From Boesenbergia rotunda (Eukaryota > Streptophyta > Magnoliopsida > Zingiberales > Zingiberaceae), in assembly GCA_024364735.1 (NCBI GenBank), contig JAGFNQ010008751.1, positions 124,001-188,000 on the forward strand: a stretch of 64,000 bases of DNA, written 5' to 3'. Position 1 is the first letter of the stretch. Every line of letters begins with the position of its first letter. This document shows, piece after piece, positions 8,177 through 19,640 of the stretch. Both the position numbers and the translations under genes were made by a program. The notes below the pieces were generated by a model that saw nothing but the letters and a program-made list of their open reading frames with translations, made no database searches and was not told the DNA's origin.

Positions 8177-8700
8177 GGATTGTGCTCTGTAGAATAGATT
8201 AACTCTACTCTTGTTTTTTTGCTTTACATTGACTTAAAAATCAATTTCCAAATAGAATTTTGAAAAAACTGTTTTACTAATTTCAAAATCAGTTTGTTTT
8301 AAATCTTTTTTGACTTAGTTTTCTTTCAAAACTACCCCCTTTCAAAACTAGGGCTTTTTCGCAAATGGACTTAGCTTAGGCCCTAACCCTAGAACTGCAT
8401 GCACCTATAGATTTAGAAGCCAGCATCTCACAAGCACCTTAGGGTACTTTGATTGATAACCTAGAAAGGGTTGAGATGCTTAGGTCTTTGCCTTAATTCA
8501 AGATGCTTTAAGTCAGTGCATCTGCAGTAATTGGGGCACTAAATACAACTATTACAGCAATCCAGTTAAGTGTCAAGTTTAGAAAATCTAACTTGAACAG
8601 AAACACTTAACTTGACTAACTCTAGCGAAAACTACTGCTTATAACAGTTAGTAAGTAGCTAAATGGGTTAGACAGGTCCCCACAAGAGAAAATTAACTGA
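8177..8700 (+). other. Pol 3'-end scrap and conserved 3' block in A
   Basis: GGATTGTGCTCTGTAGAATA (8177-8196) and what follows align with the codons around the end of RNase H in element C (minus, about 19634-19690). The block at 8327-8545 (CCTAACCCTAGAACTGCATG, CTGCAGTAATTGGGGCACTA) is shared with C (19309-19530, minus) and E (52078-52300, minus). Thus A keeps the 3' flank of pol but not pol. Confidence 0.7.
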
Positions 8701-8809
8701 TTTGATCTAAATCTTGGTTCAGTACAGCAAAATTATACGAATATTTTTTAAAGTCATCTCTTTTATGCAAATTAATTCCTGCAATATCTATCTGTTTTTG
8801 ATATATGGC

Positions 8810-8820
8810 AAAGGGGGAGA
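8810..8820 (+). other. Upstream polypurine tract of A
   Basis: AAAGGGGGAGA after GATATATGGC. Additional tracts in the 3' region are a known SIRE trait; others in A are at 9588-9595 and 9605-9616. Confidence 0.6.
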
Positions 8821-8904
8821 GATAAATAGGAAAGGAGAGAGTTCAAAATTTTCAAACTCTCAAAATTTTTTTTCAAAAAGTTAGCTACTTTTCAAAGCTT
8901 TTCA

Positions 8905-9290
8905 AAAACCTTTCTAGAAATACTTTAAGCTTAAGTTTTTAAAAAAAACTTCCATAAGTACTTTAAGCTTAAGTTTTTCAAAACTTCCATAAGTACTTTA
9001 AGCTTAAGTTTTTAAAAACTTCCATAAGTACTTTAAGCTTAAGTTTTTCAAAACTTCCATAAGTACTTTAAGCTTAAGTTTTTCAAAACTTCCATATTTC
9101 AAAACTTCCATAAGTACTTTAAGCTTAAGTTTTTCAAAACTTTCATAAGTACTTTAAGCTTAAGTTTTTCAAAACTTTCATAAGTACTTTAAGCTTAAGT
9201 TTTTCAAAACTTTCATAAGTACTTTAAGCTTAAGTTTTTCAAAACTTCTATAAGTACTTTAAGCTTGAGTTTTACAAAACTTTTACTAAG
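8905..9290 (+). repeat. About ten AT-rich repeats of roughly 35 bp in A
   Basis: Units read CATAAGTACTTTAAGCTTAA followed by GTTTTTCAAAACTTC. Each contains the palindrome TTAAGCTTAA. Looser versions continue to about 9520 and appear in C (18690-18900, minus). Confidence 0.85.
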
Positions 9291-9672
9291 TACTCTAAAC
9301 TTAGTTTACTAACTACTTAAATTGTTTCAAAGTTTACTAAGTGCTTAAGTTTTTCAAATCCAACTTAACTTAAAAGTTTTCAAAAACTTTTTGAGTACTT
9401 TAAACTTAAGGTTTCCAATTTTTGTTAAGTACTCTAAACTCATGCTTTCAAAAATTCATCTATGAACCTTTAAAACTTAAGTTATCAAAAGATTTCCAAA
9501 GTATCTAAACTTAAGTTTTCAAAGTGCAAAATCATTCCAAGTAAGGTTTTTTAACTTAGAACCCCACGACGTTTTGGAAAAAAATCTAGGGGGAGATTCC
9601 CTCCAGGGGGAGGGAACAAATGTTTATGCTTTTGATTAAACTTAACTTTTTGAACTAGGGTTGCCATAAATC

Positions 9673-9685
9673 AAAAAGGGGGAGA
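9673..9685 (+). promoter_or_regulatory. Polypurine tract of element A
   Basis: AAAAAGGGGGAGA one base before the 3' LTR (TGTTGG at 9687). It primes plus-strand DNA synthesis in LTR elements. Confidence 0.92.
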
Positions 9686-9686
9686 T

Positions 9687-11032
9687 TGTTGGTGCAGAAA
9701 GCACCAAAGTCAAACCTGTGTTTTGATAATGGCAACAGGGTTCAAGAGTTAAGTCTTACTTTTATCTAACATGTCACTTGAGTGTGCAGAGTAAAAAGCC
9801 CTAGCGAAGGACTGCTAGGCACTAGCGAAGGAATGCCAGAGTAAACAGCCCTAGCAAAGGACTGCTAGGCACTGGCGAAGGAATGCCAGAGTAAAAAGCC
9901 CTAGCGAAGGACTGCTAGGCCTCAGGCGAAGGACGGCTTGGGAATGAAGCCCTAGCGAAGGACTGCTAGGCACCGGACGAAGGGCAGCTCGGTATCCAAG
10001 ACCTGGCGAAGGACCGCGAGGCAAAAGTACAACCAGAGGAACGGTTGGCATCAGGTACATTCTCCCGAGAGGAGTAGGTGAGGACGCGTTCCCCGTCGAG
10101 GGAACAGTAGGCGTCGGTTCGACCTAGGGTTCCATTTTGGAGACCCAAAGTCAGAACCAAGACAGCTAAGGTTGTATGAACTAATATATTATTGTTTTAT
10201 TATGTTTTGGACTAACCCTAGATGCAGGACCGAAGGAACGAGTGTCTGCAGCTCAGAGAGCCTCAAAGGAGTGAGGCAGCAGCTGAGAAGGGTGCCCCCA
10301 AGGTGAACAAGAAACAAATGAAGCAAAAAGGAGCTTCGGCTGACTACTGGCCGGGGCGCCCTCAGCAACCAGGGCGCCCCCAGAAGCCAGGGCGCCCTCA
10401 GCAGCCAAGGCGCCCCGCGCCTATGCCAGCGATGCCAATCACCCTTATCCAGCCGAGAAGCCCGCGCGGAAGAAGTCAAGCAGGGCGCCCCCAGCGTCCA
10501 GGGCGCCCCCAGGGTCAAACCTCATCCCTATTCGAGTGGGATAAAGGTTGAACGAGAGAATCTCGGATCACGTGACACGTGGGGGGGCACCCCCGACGTC
10601 CAGGGCACCCCGAGGTGCTATAAATAGCACCCAACGCCCAGGCTTCAAGGAACATCTCGAACACAATGCTTCTACGCTCTTCTGCTCTCACGCCTCGCTC
10701 CGGAAATAACCCAACTCGAGCCGACGACGTCCTGCTGCTCCGAAAAAGTCAATCTACTTCGGACGTCGATAAAGAAGAGTGAGTTTCAATTTACTGCACT
10801 TACTCTGTAATCAATATTTGTAAATTGTTTTTGCGCCTATATAGAATTGCCCAAAGTAAACGGTCAACGACCGTGGGCCTTGGAGTAGGAGTCGACCTAG
10901 GCTCCGAACCAAGTAAAACCTCCCGTGTTTGCGTTGTGTGTTTTTAACTTCCGCTGTGCAACTTCTCTTAGTTTTCAAATCCGAAAGTTTTCCGATATTC
11001 ACCCCCCCTCTATCGGTTCTCTCGATCCAACA
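9687..11032 (+). repeat. 3' LTR of element A
   Basis: Same length and order of parts as the 5' LTR, with scattered point differences and small compensating indels (for example TTGTTATC against TTTATC near the start). Followed by the duplicated CCAAG at 11033-11037. Confidence 0.93.
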
Positions 11033-11037
11033 CCAAG

Positions 11038-13830
11038 GTGCAATGCATCCCATACACATAGTACAACAATCTGTACTGTACGCACCCCAGCCACCACCAG
11101 ACCGACGGTCGGGTGAACAGGAAACAGATATGGCAACCACACATGGTTGTATAAAGAAGTCAAACACTTGTGGCCTACAACATATGAAGCCCAACACTCG
11201 TGGCTATGCAGATATGACGCCCAGCACTCATGGCGATGCAAGTAGGTAGCCCAACACACGTGGCTATGCAAATATAATGCCCAGCACTCGTGGCAATGCA
11301 AGTATGACGCCCAGCACTCGTGGCGATGCAAGTATATAGCCCAGCACTCGTGGCTATACAAATATGATGCCCAGCACTCGTGGCAATGCAAGTATGACGC
11401 CCAACACTCGTGGTGATGCAAGTATGAAGCCCAGCACTCGTGGCTATGCAAATATGACACCCAGCACTCGTGGCGATGCAAGTATGACACCCAGCACTCG
11501 TGGCGATGCAAGTATGTAGCCCAGCACCTGTGGCTATGCAAATATGACGTCTAGCACTCGTGGCGATGTAAATATGATGTAGGCATGAATGGAAACGGGC
11601 TCAGACCTCAGGGGAGCCGATGGTCTCCATCATGATAATAGCATCGTGCTAATAGCTCAATCAATACGAGAAACCTGACTGCGCGACGGGCTCAAACCCT
11701 AGGGGAGCCGATGATCGCCAATAAGCAATCATACAGAGTCTACAGCTCAGTATAAAACCTAGAGGGTAAAGTATGCTAACGACACCCTCCTTACTAATCA
11801 GATCCTCAACCATAGGCCGGTAGGAAAGGTATAGGTCTAACACATGTATCCAGATCTAACCATTCTAGCCTAGGTATCCATGTAAGGTTTATCTAGGAAG
11901 CAATCCAACTACAGATACAAAGTGACCTATTACCGTATCTAAGCACATATGTACGCATGACAAATATCGAGACTGTATGGAACTAAACAGGAGTCATCTA
12001 AAGGAGTAAACAACAGATATCTGATCATAATGAACAAAGGCAGGTATAGCGTATAAACTTACTGTTATCTACAACAAACTATGCATAATAGTAAGACAGT
12101 ATCTGAAAAGATAAGTCAGGGGTACCCGCCTCTAATGGTAAAAGTCTGAAAGCGAATGGAACCCTCTGTCCAATAATAGTCTGCAACCAACTGCTTATGT
12201 CAATGTCCTGTATCCATAAAACATACTATAAGTCATCAATAAAAATGGTGCCAACTAGACTAGACATCAAGCCATTTGGATTAACCCAACTCGACCAAAG
12301 TGTGGTTTACTTCAATACTAAACCACACAATTAGACTAACGCTAACTTAGTTAGAATTAGCCTTAATTAGGGATCAACCTCCGAGTTAATCCCAGACCCT
12401 AATCCTAACCCAACATGAATTCCCCAAACAGAGGCAAACCCACTCAACACTGATCACATGAGAACAATTCCGCAATATTGACAACTATAATTCGAATTGA
12501 GTTTATCCAATAACCCTCTACTGATCAACAACCACTAATTTAATACAAAAACACAGTAGCTTCATCCAAGCTTAGCCAACTAATTAGCTCCAAGATCACA
12601 CCATAGTTTCAATTAACCAATACAAACCTCAATCTGATCAACCCGCACTAAACAAACGAAACCCCATCATCATATTTAAAAATCCAAACCAAAGAAACCC
12701 AGGGCATCATGGACAACCCAATGATCACATTCTAAAACCGAGCATATACCAGAAATCATCAACCAAAATAGAACAACACGAATCAAGCTCACAGCAAAGA
12801 TCTATAGAGACCAAATCCTATCAACATGATCAGAGATACAAGAACAATCTACCACAAGACAGATTCAAGAACACAAGGCTAGCTTCAAAACCAAAAATCC
12901 CAATTCATGGAGCTCTCGGCACATCATGATCATCCCAAAACAGAAACCAAAATCGACCTTTAAATTAAACAGATCTAAATTTCTCATCAGAGTTCATTAC
13001 AAATTTCCATCCCAAATCAAAATGGAAACCAAAGCTTACCTCAATGATGGCCGACTGCAATCGTAGCTCCACCTCAACCACAATCGGGAAGTAAATAAAG
13101 CAAGGAGGACTCAGCGTAAGCATCGATTTCGCAACCAATCCAAGATCCTCAGCTCTGAGCCATCGACCTGATACTCCGCCGGCCAAATCCCTGGATCGTC
13201 CCCAAACTAGAAGACAGGTCACGCATCAGGGATGGCATCATCCCAAACTACCTCGACTCACAGAATCCCAGATCTACTGAACCCTAACTCACCTTAGGTA
13301 GGGCTCCGGCAACTTGATGAACTCGTCGGCCAGAGGGCACCACTGCACCCCAAATCGCTTGAAACAAAATCCCTAACTCTTGTTCACGAGAGGGTTTGAG
13401 GATCAAGGGATTGAGCTTCAACGATGGCTGGATTCCGGGGGTGTTGTTCGCCGGAATGGTGGAAGCTGGAGAGAAGGCAGTGTGGCGTCGGCTCTCGATC
13501 GGGGAAGGAGGCTCGCGGTCGACTGTGATGGCTCTTGCGAGGAGAGGACGAAATGAAAAGGGCAACTATTAATATGGAAATGGATTTTTGCATAAAAGTT
13601 CCTCAACTTCCAGCGAATACAACATAAACCCTTAATTTTAAGGCTTTTACTCAATCAGCCCCCTCAACACTTTTAAATTTTAAATTTTAAATCATTAGGT
13701 CCCTACATGTAGTAGAGCCCCTTTTTCCTCGGTCTGGGTCCCGAAAACCCAAAGCATCTCTGACAAATTTCCTGAAAAATTTTCTGGTCCAAGTTTTGGG
13801 CCGCCGAATTTAACAGTGCAATTTTTTTCC
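11038..13830 (-). mobile_element. LTR of gypsy element H, part 2
   Basis: Continues the LTR cut at 2320. It contains a 30-bp minisatellite (11190-11579), long stretches without a frame, and near the right end a minus-strand TATA-like CATATTAATAG (13566-13576) followed by a pyrimidine-rich leader, as expected for U3/R of a minus LTR. It changes into element B1 at about 13830, so the LTR 5' end is lost. About 3.5 kb of LTR in total. No host gene seen. Confidence 0.6.
11190..11579. repeat. 30-bp minisatellite, thirteen units
   Basis: Units of exactly 30 bp, CCCAGCACTCGTGGCGATGC plus AAGTATGACG, with alternating variants (CGATGCAAGT or CTATGCAAAT). A weaker unit precedes at 11160-11189. It creates a 180-codon His/Glu/Cys/Trp-rich minus ORF that is a by-product of a unit length divisible by three. 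Confidence 0.93.
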
Positions 13831-13976
13831 GTAATATTTTGATGTGTGACAAAGGGGGAGAGAGGAGCGTAAGTTAGATTTTTTTTTTTTTCAATTTCTC
13901 CCAAGGATTAAACCTAGATTTAACCCTTAGACCTAACCTAACTTAAGATATTGTCAAACATCAAAAAGGGGGAGAT
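13831..13976 (+). mobile_element. Inner tail of element B1
   Basis: TTTTGATGTGTGACAAAGGG and the sequence to the polypurine tract (AAAAAGGGGGAGA, about 13963-13975) match the equivalent part of B2 (23206-23340, minus). Everything upstream of it in B1 is missing. Confidence 0.75.
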
Positions 13977-15771
13977 TGTTGGTGCAAGATGCATTAGTGA
14001 TGTCTTCCTCTAGTGTTTTGATGTTTAACAATATACTGAAGTTAGTGAAAATACACCAAAGGTTTAGTCTGGTTGATCAAGGGTTCAACCAAACAGGACC
14101 TTATGTTTGGTAGGGTTAACCTAAGTTTGATCAGTTTGACAAAGGGTTAGCTAAACATGATATGATGTTTGGCAGAGTGAACCCGAACCCAGGGTTGGTT
14201 AGTTTGACCAAGGGATTAATCCACACTGGACTTGAGGTGTGAAATTATATTTAATTGAAGATTGAAGGAAGTCTAGTCAGGATCATGATGACTAGCAAAG
14301 GAATGATTAAGGTGAAAGAAACTCTGGTGAGTGAAGTCGGGTCCTAGCAATGGAAGCTAGGTTGGACTAAGTCCTGGTGAGTGAAGTTGGGCACTAATTC
14401 CTGGTGAGTGACGCTGAGTCCTAGCGAGTGAAGCTAGGTTGGACTAAGTCCTGGTGAGTGAAGCTGGGCACTAAATCCTGGTGAGTGAAACTGGGTCCTA
14501 CCGAGTGAAGCTAGGTTAGACTAAGTCCTGGTGAGTGAAGCTGGGATGGAAGTCTTGGTCCGGGGGACTGAGCACTAAGTCATGGTCGGGGATCAAGCAA
14601 CGGAGTCATTTCCGAGCGAGGGTTTTCAGACAGAAGTAGAGACGGGTCGAGGTCGGACGTCTCGAGATCCGAGTTCTCGGAGGCCGAGCGAAAGTCTAAC
14701 TGGAGGTCCCGGTTGGCAAAAGCTTTAGTCGAGCGGCAATTGCGAACAGAAGTAGAGACGGGTCGAGGTTGGACGTCTCCAGATTCGGGTTCTCGGAGAC
14801 TAAGCGAAAGTCCAACCGAAGGTTCCGGTAGGCAAACACAACTTTTCTAGTGTGGAGTAGGTGAGGACGCGTTCCCTGAGAAAGGGAACATTAGGCGTCG
14901 ATTCGACCTAGGGTTTCGGGTGAAATCCAAAGTCAGAACTAACTAAGCTAAGGCTAAGATTATCTGTGTTTTATTGTGTGTTTTGTTGTGTTACAGGTAC
15001 CTGGAGTTGGAGGCAAGATAGGAGAACTAAACACAAAGCAAAGCTACCTAGGAAGGTCATCCAGGGCGCCTGAGTTGAATCAGGCGCCCCAGGCTTACGG
15101 GTGCCCCAGTTGGGGCAGGCCCATCCCAAGCGCCTGGCAAGCCAGGCGCCTGTGGCTTCCTAGGCGCCTGGGAAGGTCCCAGGTGCCCTAGAAGGGAATT
15201 CTATCAGCCCTACGAGTTCGGTGCAATGGATGAGTGTTGACCGCTACGTGGCAGGCGCCCTAGGCATCACAAGTACCCTGGATGATGCTATATAAAGGGG
15301 TTCGACCCCTCAATGTTGAACATCACTTTCTACATCATTCTATGCATTCTCTGCAAAGCAAAAGCACTCAAGTTGAAGCTCTGCGACCAAGGAAGCTCCA
15401 GGAAGAAGCGTGCGACACTTCGGACTTCCAGAGTTGGTCAAGTTTTTGGTTTGCTTTTTATTTACATGTTGTGTTTCAATTTATTTATTCCTTGCTTGTA
15501 AAACATACTGTAAGACGGGTATTCTCTGCCTCCGAAAATTTTGGAAAGGAGACCATTAGTGGACTCACACCGAGTCATTGGCCTTGGACGTACTGACCCA
15601 GGGGGGTCGGGAACTAAGTAAATAAATCCCACGAGTTTTTTGTTTGTTCTATCTTCCTTTTCTATTTTCCACTGCGTACTAACCCTAATAGGATGACGTT
15701 TTTCGATGAGTTTTCCAAAGAAATTTTACGAGTCAATATTCACCCCCTCTATCAACGACACCGATCCTACA
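13977..15771 (+). repeat. 3' LTR of element B1
   Basis: 1795 bp, TGTTGGTGCA to CCGATCCTACA, the same length as the left LTR of B2. It contains a hairpin array (about 14300-14560: CCTAGC-GAGTGAA-GCTAGG, CCTGGTGAGTGAAGCTGGG), the shared core with GTTCCC/GGGAAC arms (about 14855-14912), GGCGCC palindromes (15060-15260), and TATATAAA at 15289-15296 followed by the hairpin AGGGGT-TCG-ACCCCT (15296-15310). No matching target duplication can be tested. Confidence 0.88.
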
Positions 15772-17053
15772 AGAATGATAATTAATTAACAAAGAACAAG
15801 GAACCCAAGGAGAAGATATACCTCTCGTTTACCTCACAATCTTCTACTGTATGACCCTCCCCTTCTTAGACGTCGTGTGGGCGACGATCTACCAAGAACC
15901 GAAGTCACTATGACACTCTTCTTCTTCTCTCCCACTTGCGCCGAAACCCTAAACCCTAGGGTTATTGCCGCCGACCACCTTATGGTGGAGGAAGAAGATG
16001 GAGGAGAAGAGATGAAGACCTTCTCCCTCACGTGAACCCTAACCAACCTCCTCTTCTTCTTCCTATGTCACGGCACCAAGCACACAAGGAAGAAATCAAC
16101 CTCTTCTCCCCTTCTTCCAAGCTCTCGGCGCCAAGCACCTCAAGGAAGAAGATCGCCGGCTTCTTCCCTTTCCTCTCTTCTTGTCGCGCGCCACAAAAGG
16201 AGGAGAAGATCTCCTCCTTATCAATGTGATCGCCGACCACCAAGTGGAAAGAAAGAAGAGAGGAGAAGGAGATGAGAAGGAAGAGGTTTTCTTCTTCCTT
16301 CACCCACCGTCGGCGTGCCCTATGAGAGAGAAGGAAGAGAGAGGAGGAGAGGAGAGACTTAGGGTTGGATGAATTGGATGCCTTGGTCTCATGACTCCAT
16401 GGGTATATATAGGGCTACAATAGGAACCATGAGGAGGAGTTGAGTCTTGGCCACCTAATGGATCAAGGCCCGGTCCATTAATGAAGATCCATTCTACTAA
16501 AGGATCCTCATTGAATTACCTCACCAACCCCCATATTTAAATATAGGCTCCACCTATTATAAGTACAAGAATCTCTCCGTGTTTAAGATATCGAATGTCC
16601 ATTAATTAATTAAATTACTAACAATTTAATTAATTAACATTTAACTCCTTGAGCAGTACCACTCAACCTTATCATCATGCTGGACCAAGTCCACCTGCAG
16701 GATTTAACATGATGAACCTTATGAGCTCCTCAAGAGGACATCATCAACCCGACTCACCAGGACACAGTTTCCTTCTATAATCAACGGCACACCATGTAAA
16801 TAATATTATTTCTCAACTTACCGGGCCTATTGATTTAACACATAAATCTCACCCATTGGTAAATCAAAGAAATAAATATTAAGTACATGTGTCCGTTATT
16901 ATATCGGGATTCAGAGCATGTACTCCATAATAACTAAGGTCTGATTCAATTATAAAGTCAGTATAAATTGAATCACCTCTATGTTGGTCCTGCTCAATAG
17001 ACACAAAGTGCACTAGTGTAATTCTATGGTCAAGACAAACCAACACCAAATTA
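15772..17053. mobile_element. Unclassified LTR-like sequence I
   Basis: A stretch between B1 and C without domain-bearing frames. On the minus strand CCCTATATATACCC (about 16400-16413) precedes a pyrimidine-rich, CCCTAA-containing leader, while the right half (16440-17053) is AT-rich and U3-like. This suggests a minus LTR. Neither end shows a clear TG/CA with flanking duplication. Short ORFs at 15834-16372 on both strands are low-complexity. Confidence 0.35.
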
Positions 17054-18417
17054 TGTTGGATCGAGAAGGACGATAGAGGGGGGGTGAATATCGTAAAATG
17101 TTCGGATTCGTAAAAGACAATTAGCAGCGAAAATAAATAACGTAAAACACACGCTAACACCACGATTTTACTTGGTTCGGAGTCACGGTCGGCTCCTACT
17201 CCAAGGCCCACGGTCGTTGACCGTTTACTGCGGGCAATTCTATATGTGCGCAAAAACAATTTACAAAATGTATTACAGGAATAGTACAGTAAACTTAAAA
17301 GCAGCTCTTCGTTACCGACGTCCGGTGTAGATTGTATTTTCGGAGTAGAGGGACGTCGTCGGCACTTGTATCTCGAGTCGGGAGGTTTCCGGAGCAGAGC
17401 GCGGGAGTAGAAGAGCGTGAATGCGTTGGAAGAATTGTTGCCTTGAGCCATAGGGTCGAGGGGGCTTTTTATAGCCTCCCGGGGCGCCCTGAACGTTGGG
17501 GGCGTCCCCCCACGTGTCACTCGATCCGAGCAACTCTCGGTCAGCCCTTATCCCACTCGAATAGGGCTGAGGGTTGACTGTGGGGGCGCCCGGGACGCTG
17601 GGGGCGCCTTGTTGACCATTTCAGCGGACTTCTCGTCTGGATGAAGTTATCCGCTTCATTGGCTTGAGTGCGGGGCGCCCTGGGCACTGGGGCACCCTGG
17701 AGCACAGGGGCGCCCGGGAGCACTGGGGCGCCCCGCCCAGTTAGCTTCCGAAGCGTACATATGCTCCACTTCTTTTGTATTCACCTTGGGGCGCCCGGGA
17801 CACTCCGGGCGCCCTACTCAGCTTCTGCCTCACTCCTTTGAGGCTCTCTGAGCTGCAGACACTCGTTCCTTCGGTCCTGCATCCAGGGTTAGCCCAAAAT
17901 AATACAGAGCAATAATATGTTAGTTTTATACAGCCTTAGCTGTCTTGGTTCTGACTTTGGGTCTCCAAAATGTAGCCCTAGGTCGAGCCGACGCCTACTG
18001 TTCCCTCAACGGGGAACGCGTCCTCACCTACTCCTCTCAGGAGAGTTTACCTTTTGCCAACCGGCTCCTCCGGTTGGACTTTTGCCCGATACACCTGACC
18101 AGGTCTTCGTGCCCACCCTCCGAGCAGGTCTTCGTGCCCACCTTCCGAGCAGGTCTTCGGTGCCCGGCTCCTTGCCAGGGCTTCGTGCCCAGTCCTCGAC
18201 TAGGACTTCGTGACCACCTTCCGAGCAGGTCTTCGTTGCCCAGCTCCTTGCCAGGGCTTCGTGCCCAGTCCTCGACCAGGACTTCGTGCCCAGTGAACCT
18301 AGGACTTCTTTTCCTGTAAACTTAGTGAACATGTTAGATAAACATAATATCTTAACTTTTGAACCCTTTTGCCATTATCAAAACACAGGTTCGACTTTGG
18401 TGCTGTTTGCACCAACA
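17054..18417 (-). repeat. 3' LTR of element C (minus)
   Basis: 1364 bp; on the minus strand it starts TGTTGGTGCA at 18417 and ends CGATCCAACA at 17054. It holds GGCGCC palindromes (17470-17820), TATAAAAA (17466-17473, minus), the shared core (about 17960-18040) and hairpins with CGAAGA-type spacers (18060-18300). A polypurine tract adjoins at 18418-18431. Confidence 0.88.
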
Positions 18418-19640
18418 ATCTCTCCCTTTTTGATTTATGGCAACCCGGTTAAAAAGTTAAGTTAATCAGAACAGTTAAAAATTTGTTTCCTCCCACTGGA
18501 AGGAATCTCCCTTTAGATTTTTCAAAACGAGTTCGTGGGGTTTTAAGAAAAATTCTAAGTCTAAAGATGGAAATAATTTTTCAAACACTTTAGAATAGTT
18601 TTCAAAAGAAACATATTTTCCAAAATATGGTCGTGTAATTTTTGGAAAATTTATACTTAGAAACATTTTAAGAGCTTTAAGTTTTGAGTACTTAAAACAA
18701 TTTTCAAAAACTTAAGTAGGAAAATTTTTGAAAACTTAAGTTTCAAGTACTTAGAAAAATGTTTGAAAACTTAGGAAAATGTTTGAAAACTTAAGTTTCA
18801 AGTACTTAGGAAAATGTTGTAAACTTAAGTTTTAAGTACTTAGGAAAATGTTTGAAAACTTAAGAAAATTTAGACAAAATTTTGAAAACTTAAGTACTTA
18901 GAAGAATTTTTTTCTTTAAAACTTAAGTTTCAAAACAAATGATAAAATTTTTAACAAAATTTTAAGGTTTCAAAACAAACAAAATTTTTAAAGTTTCTCT
19001 CTCCTTTCCTATCTCTTTTCCTGTCTCTGCCCCTTTGCCATATATCAAAAAAAATAAAGTACTATTGATAAGATGAATTGTATAATTGCAGAAAGAAAAT
19101 TGCTAAATTGCATAATTTGCTGTACTGAACCAATACAGGATATGAACTAAATCAAACCAATTTTAATTTTCTCCTTTAGGGTCCTGTCTAACCCAATTAG
19201 CTACTTACTAACTGTTATAAACAGTAGTTTTCGCTAGGGTTAGTCAAGTTAAGTGTTCTGTTCAAGTTAGATTTTCTAAACTTGACACTCAACTTGATTA
19301 CTGTTTAAGTTGTATTTAGTGCCCCAATTACTGCAGATGCACTGACTTAAAGCATCTTGAATTAAGGCAAAGACCTAAGCATCTCAACTCATTCTAGGTT
19401 ATCAATCAGAAGAACCCTAAGGTGCTTGTGAGATGCTGGCTTCTAGATCTATAGGTGCATGCAGTTCTAGGGTTAGGGCCTATGCTAAGTCCATTTGCGA
19501 AAAAAGCCCTAGTTTTGAAGGGGGTAGTTTTTGAAAATAAAACTAAGTCGAAAGAAAAAAACATTTATTTTTAAAGTTTGAAAAAATTTTCAAACTAAGT
19601 AAAAACAATTTTAGAAACTGATTTAAAATAAGTAAAGCAG
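18418..19640 (-). mobile_element. 3' non-coding region of element C
   Basis: AT-rich tail with repeats of AAGTACTTAGGAAAATGTTT type (18690-18900), an upstream polypurine tract near the TATATGGC motif (about 19020-19045), and the conserved block shared with A and E (19309-19530). No frame. Confidence 0.75.

Larger units (their letters stand above)
2321..11032 (+). mobile_element. Element A: complete SIRE-type copia element without pol, carrying gag and an extra gene
   Basis: Two LTRs of exactly 1346 bp (2321-3666, 9687-11032), each starting TGTTGGTGCA and ending CGATCCAACA, are flanked by the 5-bp target duplication CCAAG (2316-2320, 11033-11037). A methionine-tRNA primer site follows the left LTR and a polypurine tract precedes the right one. 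Inside lie a Gag frame, a conserved non-coding block, a promoter-like block, a 397-codon extra frame, a scrap of the pol 3' end and a long AT-rich tail with several polypurine tracts. Multiple tracts and the GGGGGAGATTGTTGG junction fit SIRE/Maximus. There is no protease, integrase, RT or RNase H, so it is non-autonomous, like TR-GAG elements but with a second gene. Confidence 0.93.

Noticed and set aside
10999..11541. 180-codon minus-strand ORF rich in HECWASYLH repeats
   Set aside because: It is the translation of the 30-bp minisatellite, whose unit is a multiple of three; no start context, no homology, inside an LTR.
11190..11579. Possible CRISPR-like array
   Set aside because: Units are directly adjacent with no unique spacers, and the context is a plant retroelement LTR.
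15945..15962. Telomere-like CCCTAAACCCTAGGG
   Set aside because: Under three units; common in plant leaders and not an interstitial telomere block.
15834..16372. Several short ORFs near a TATATATA box in I, as a possible small host gene
   Set aside because: Low-complexity, present on both strands, with no conserved motif; better explained as an LTR leader on the minus strand.
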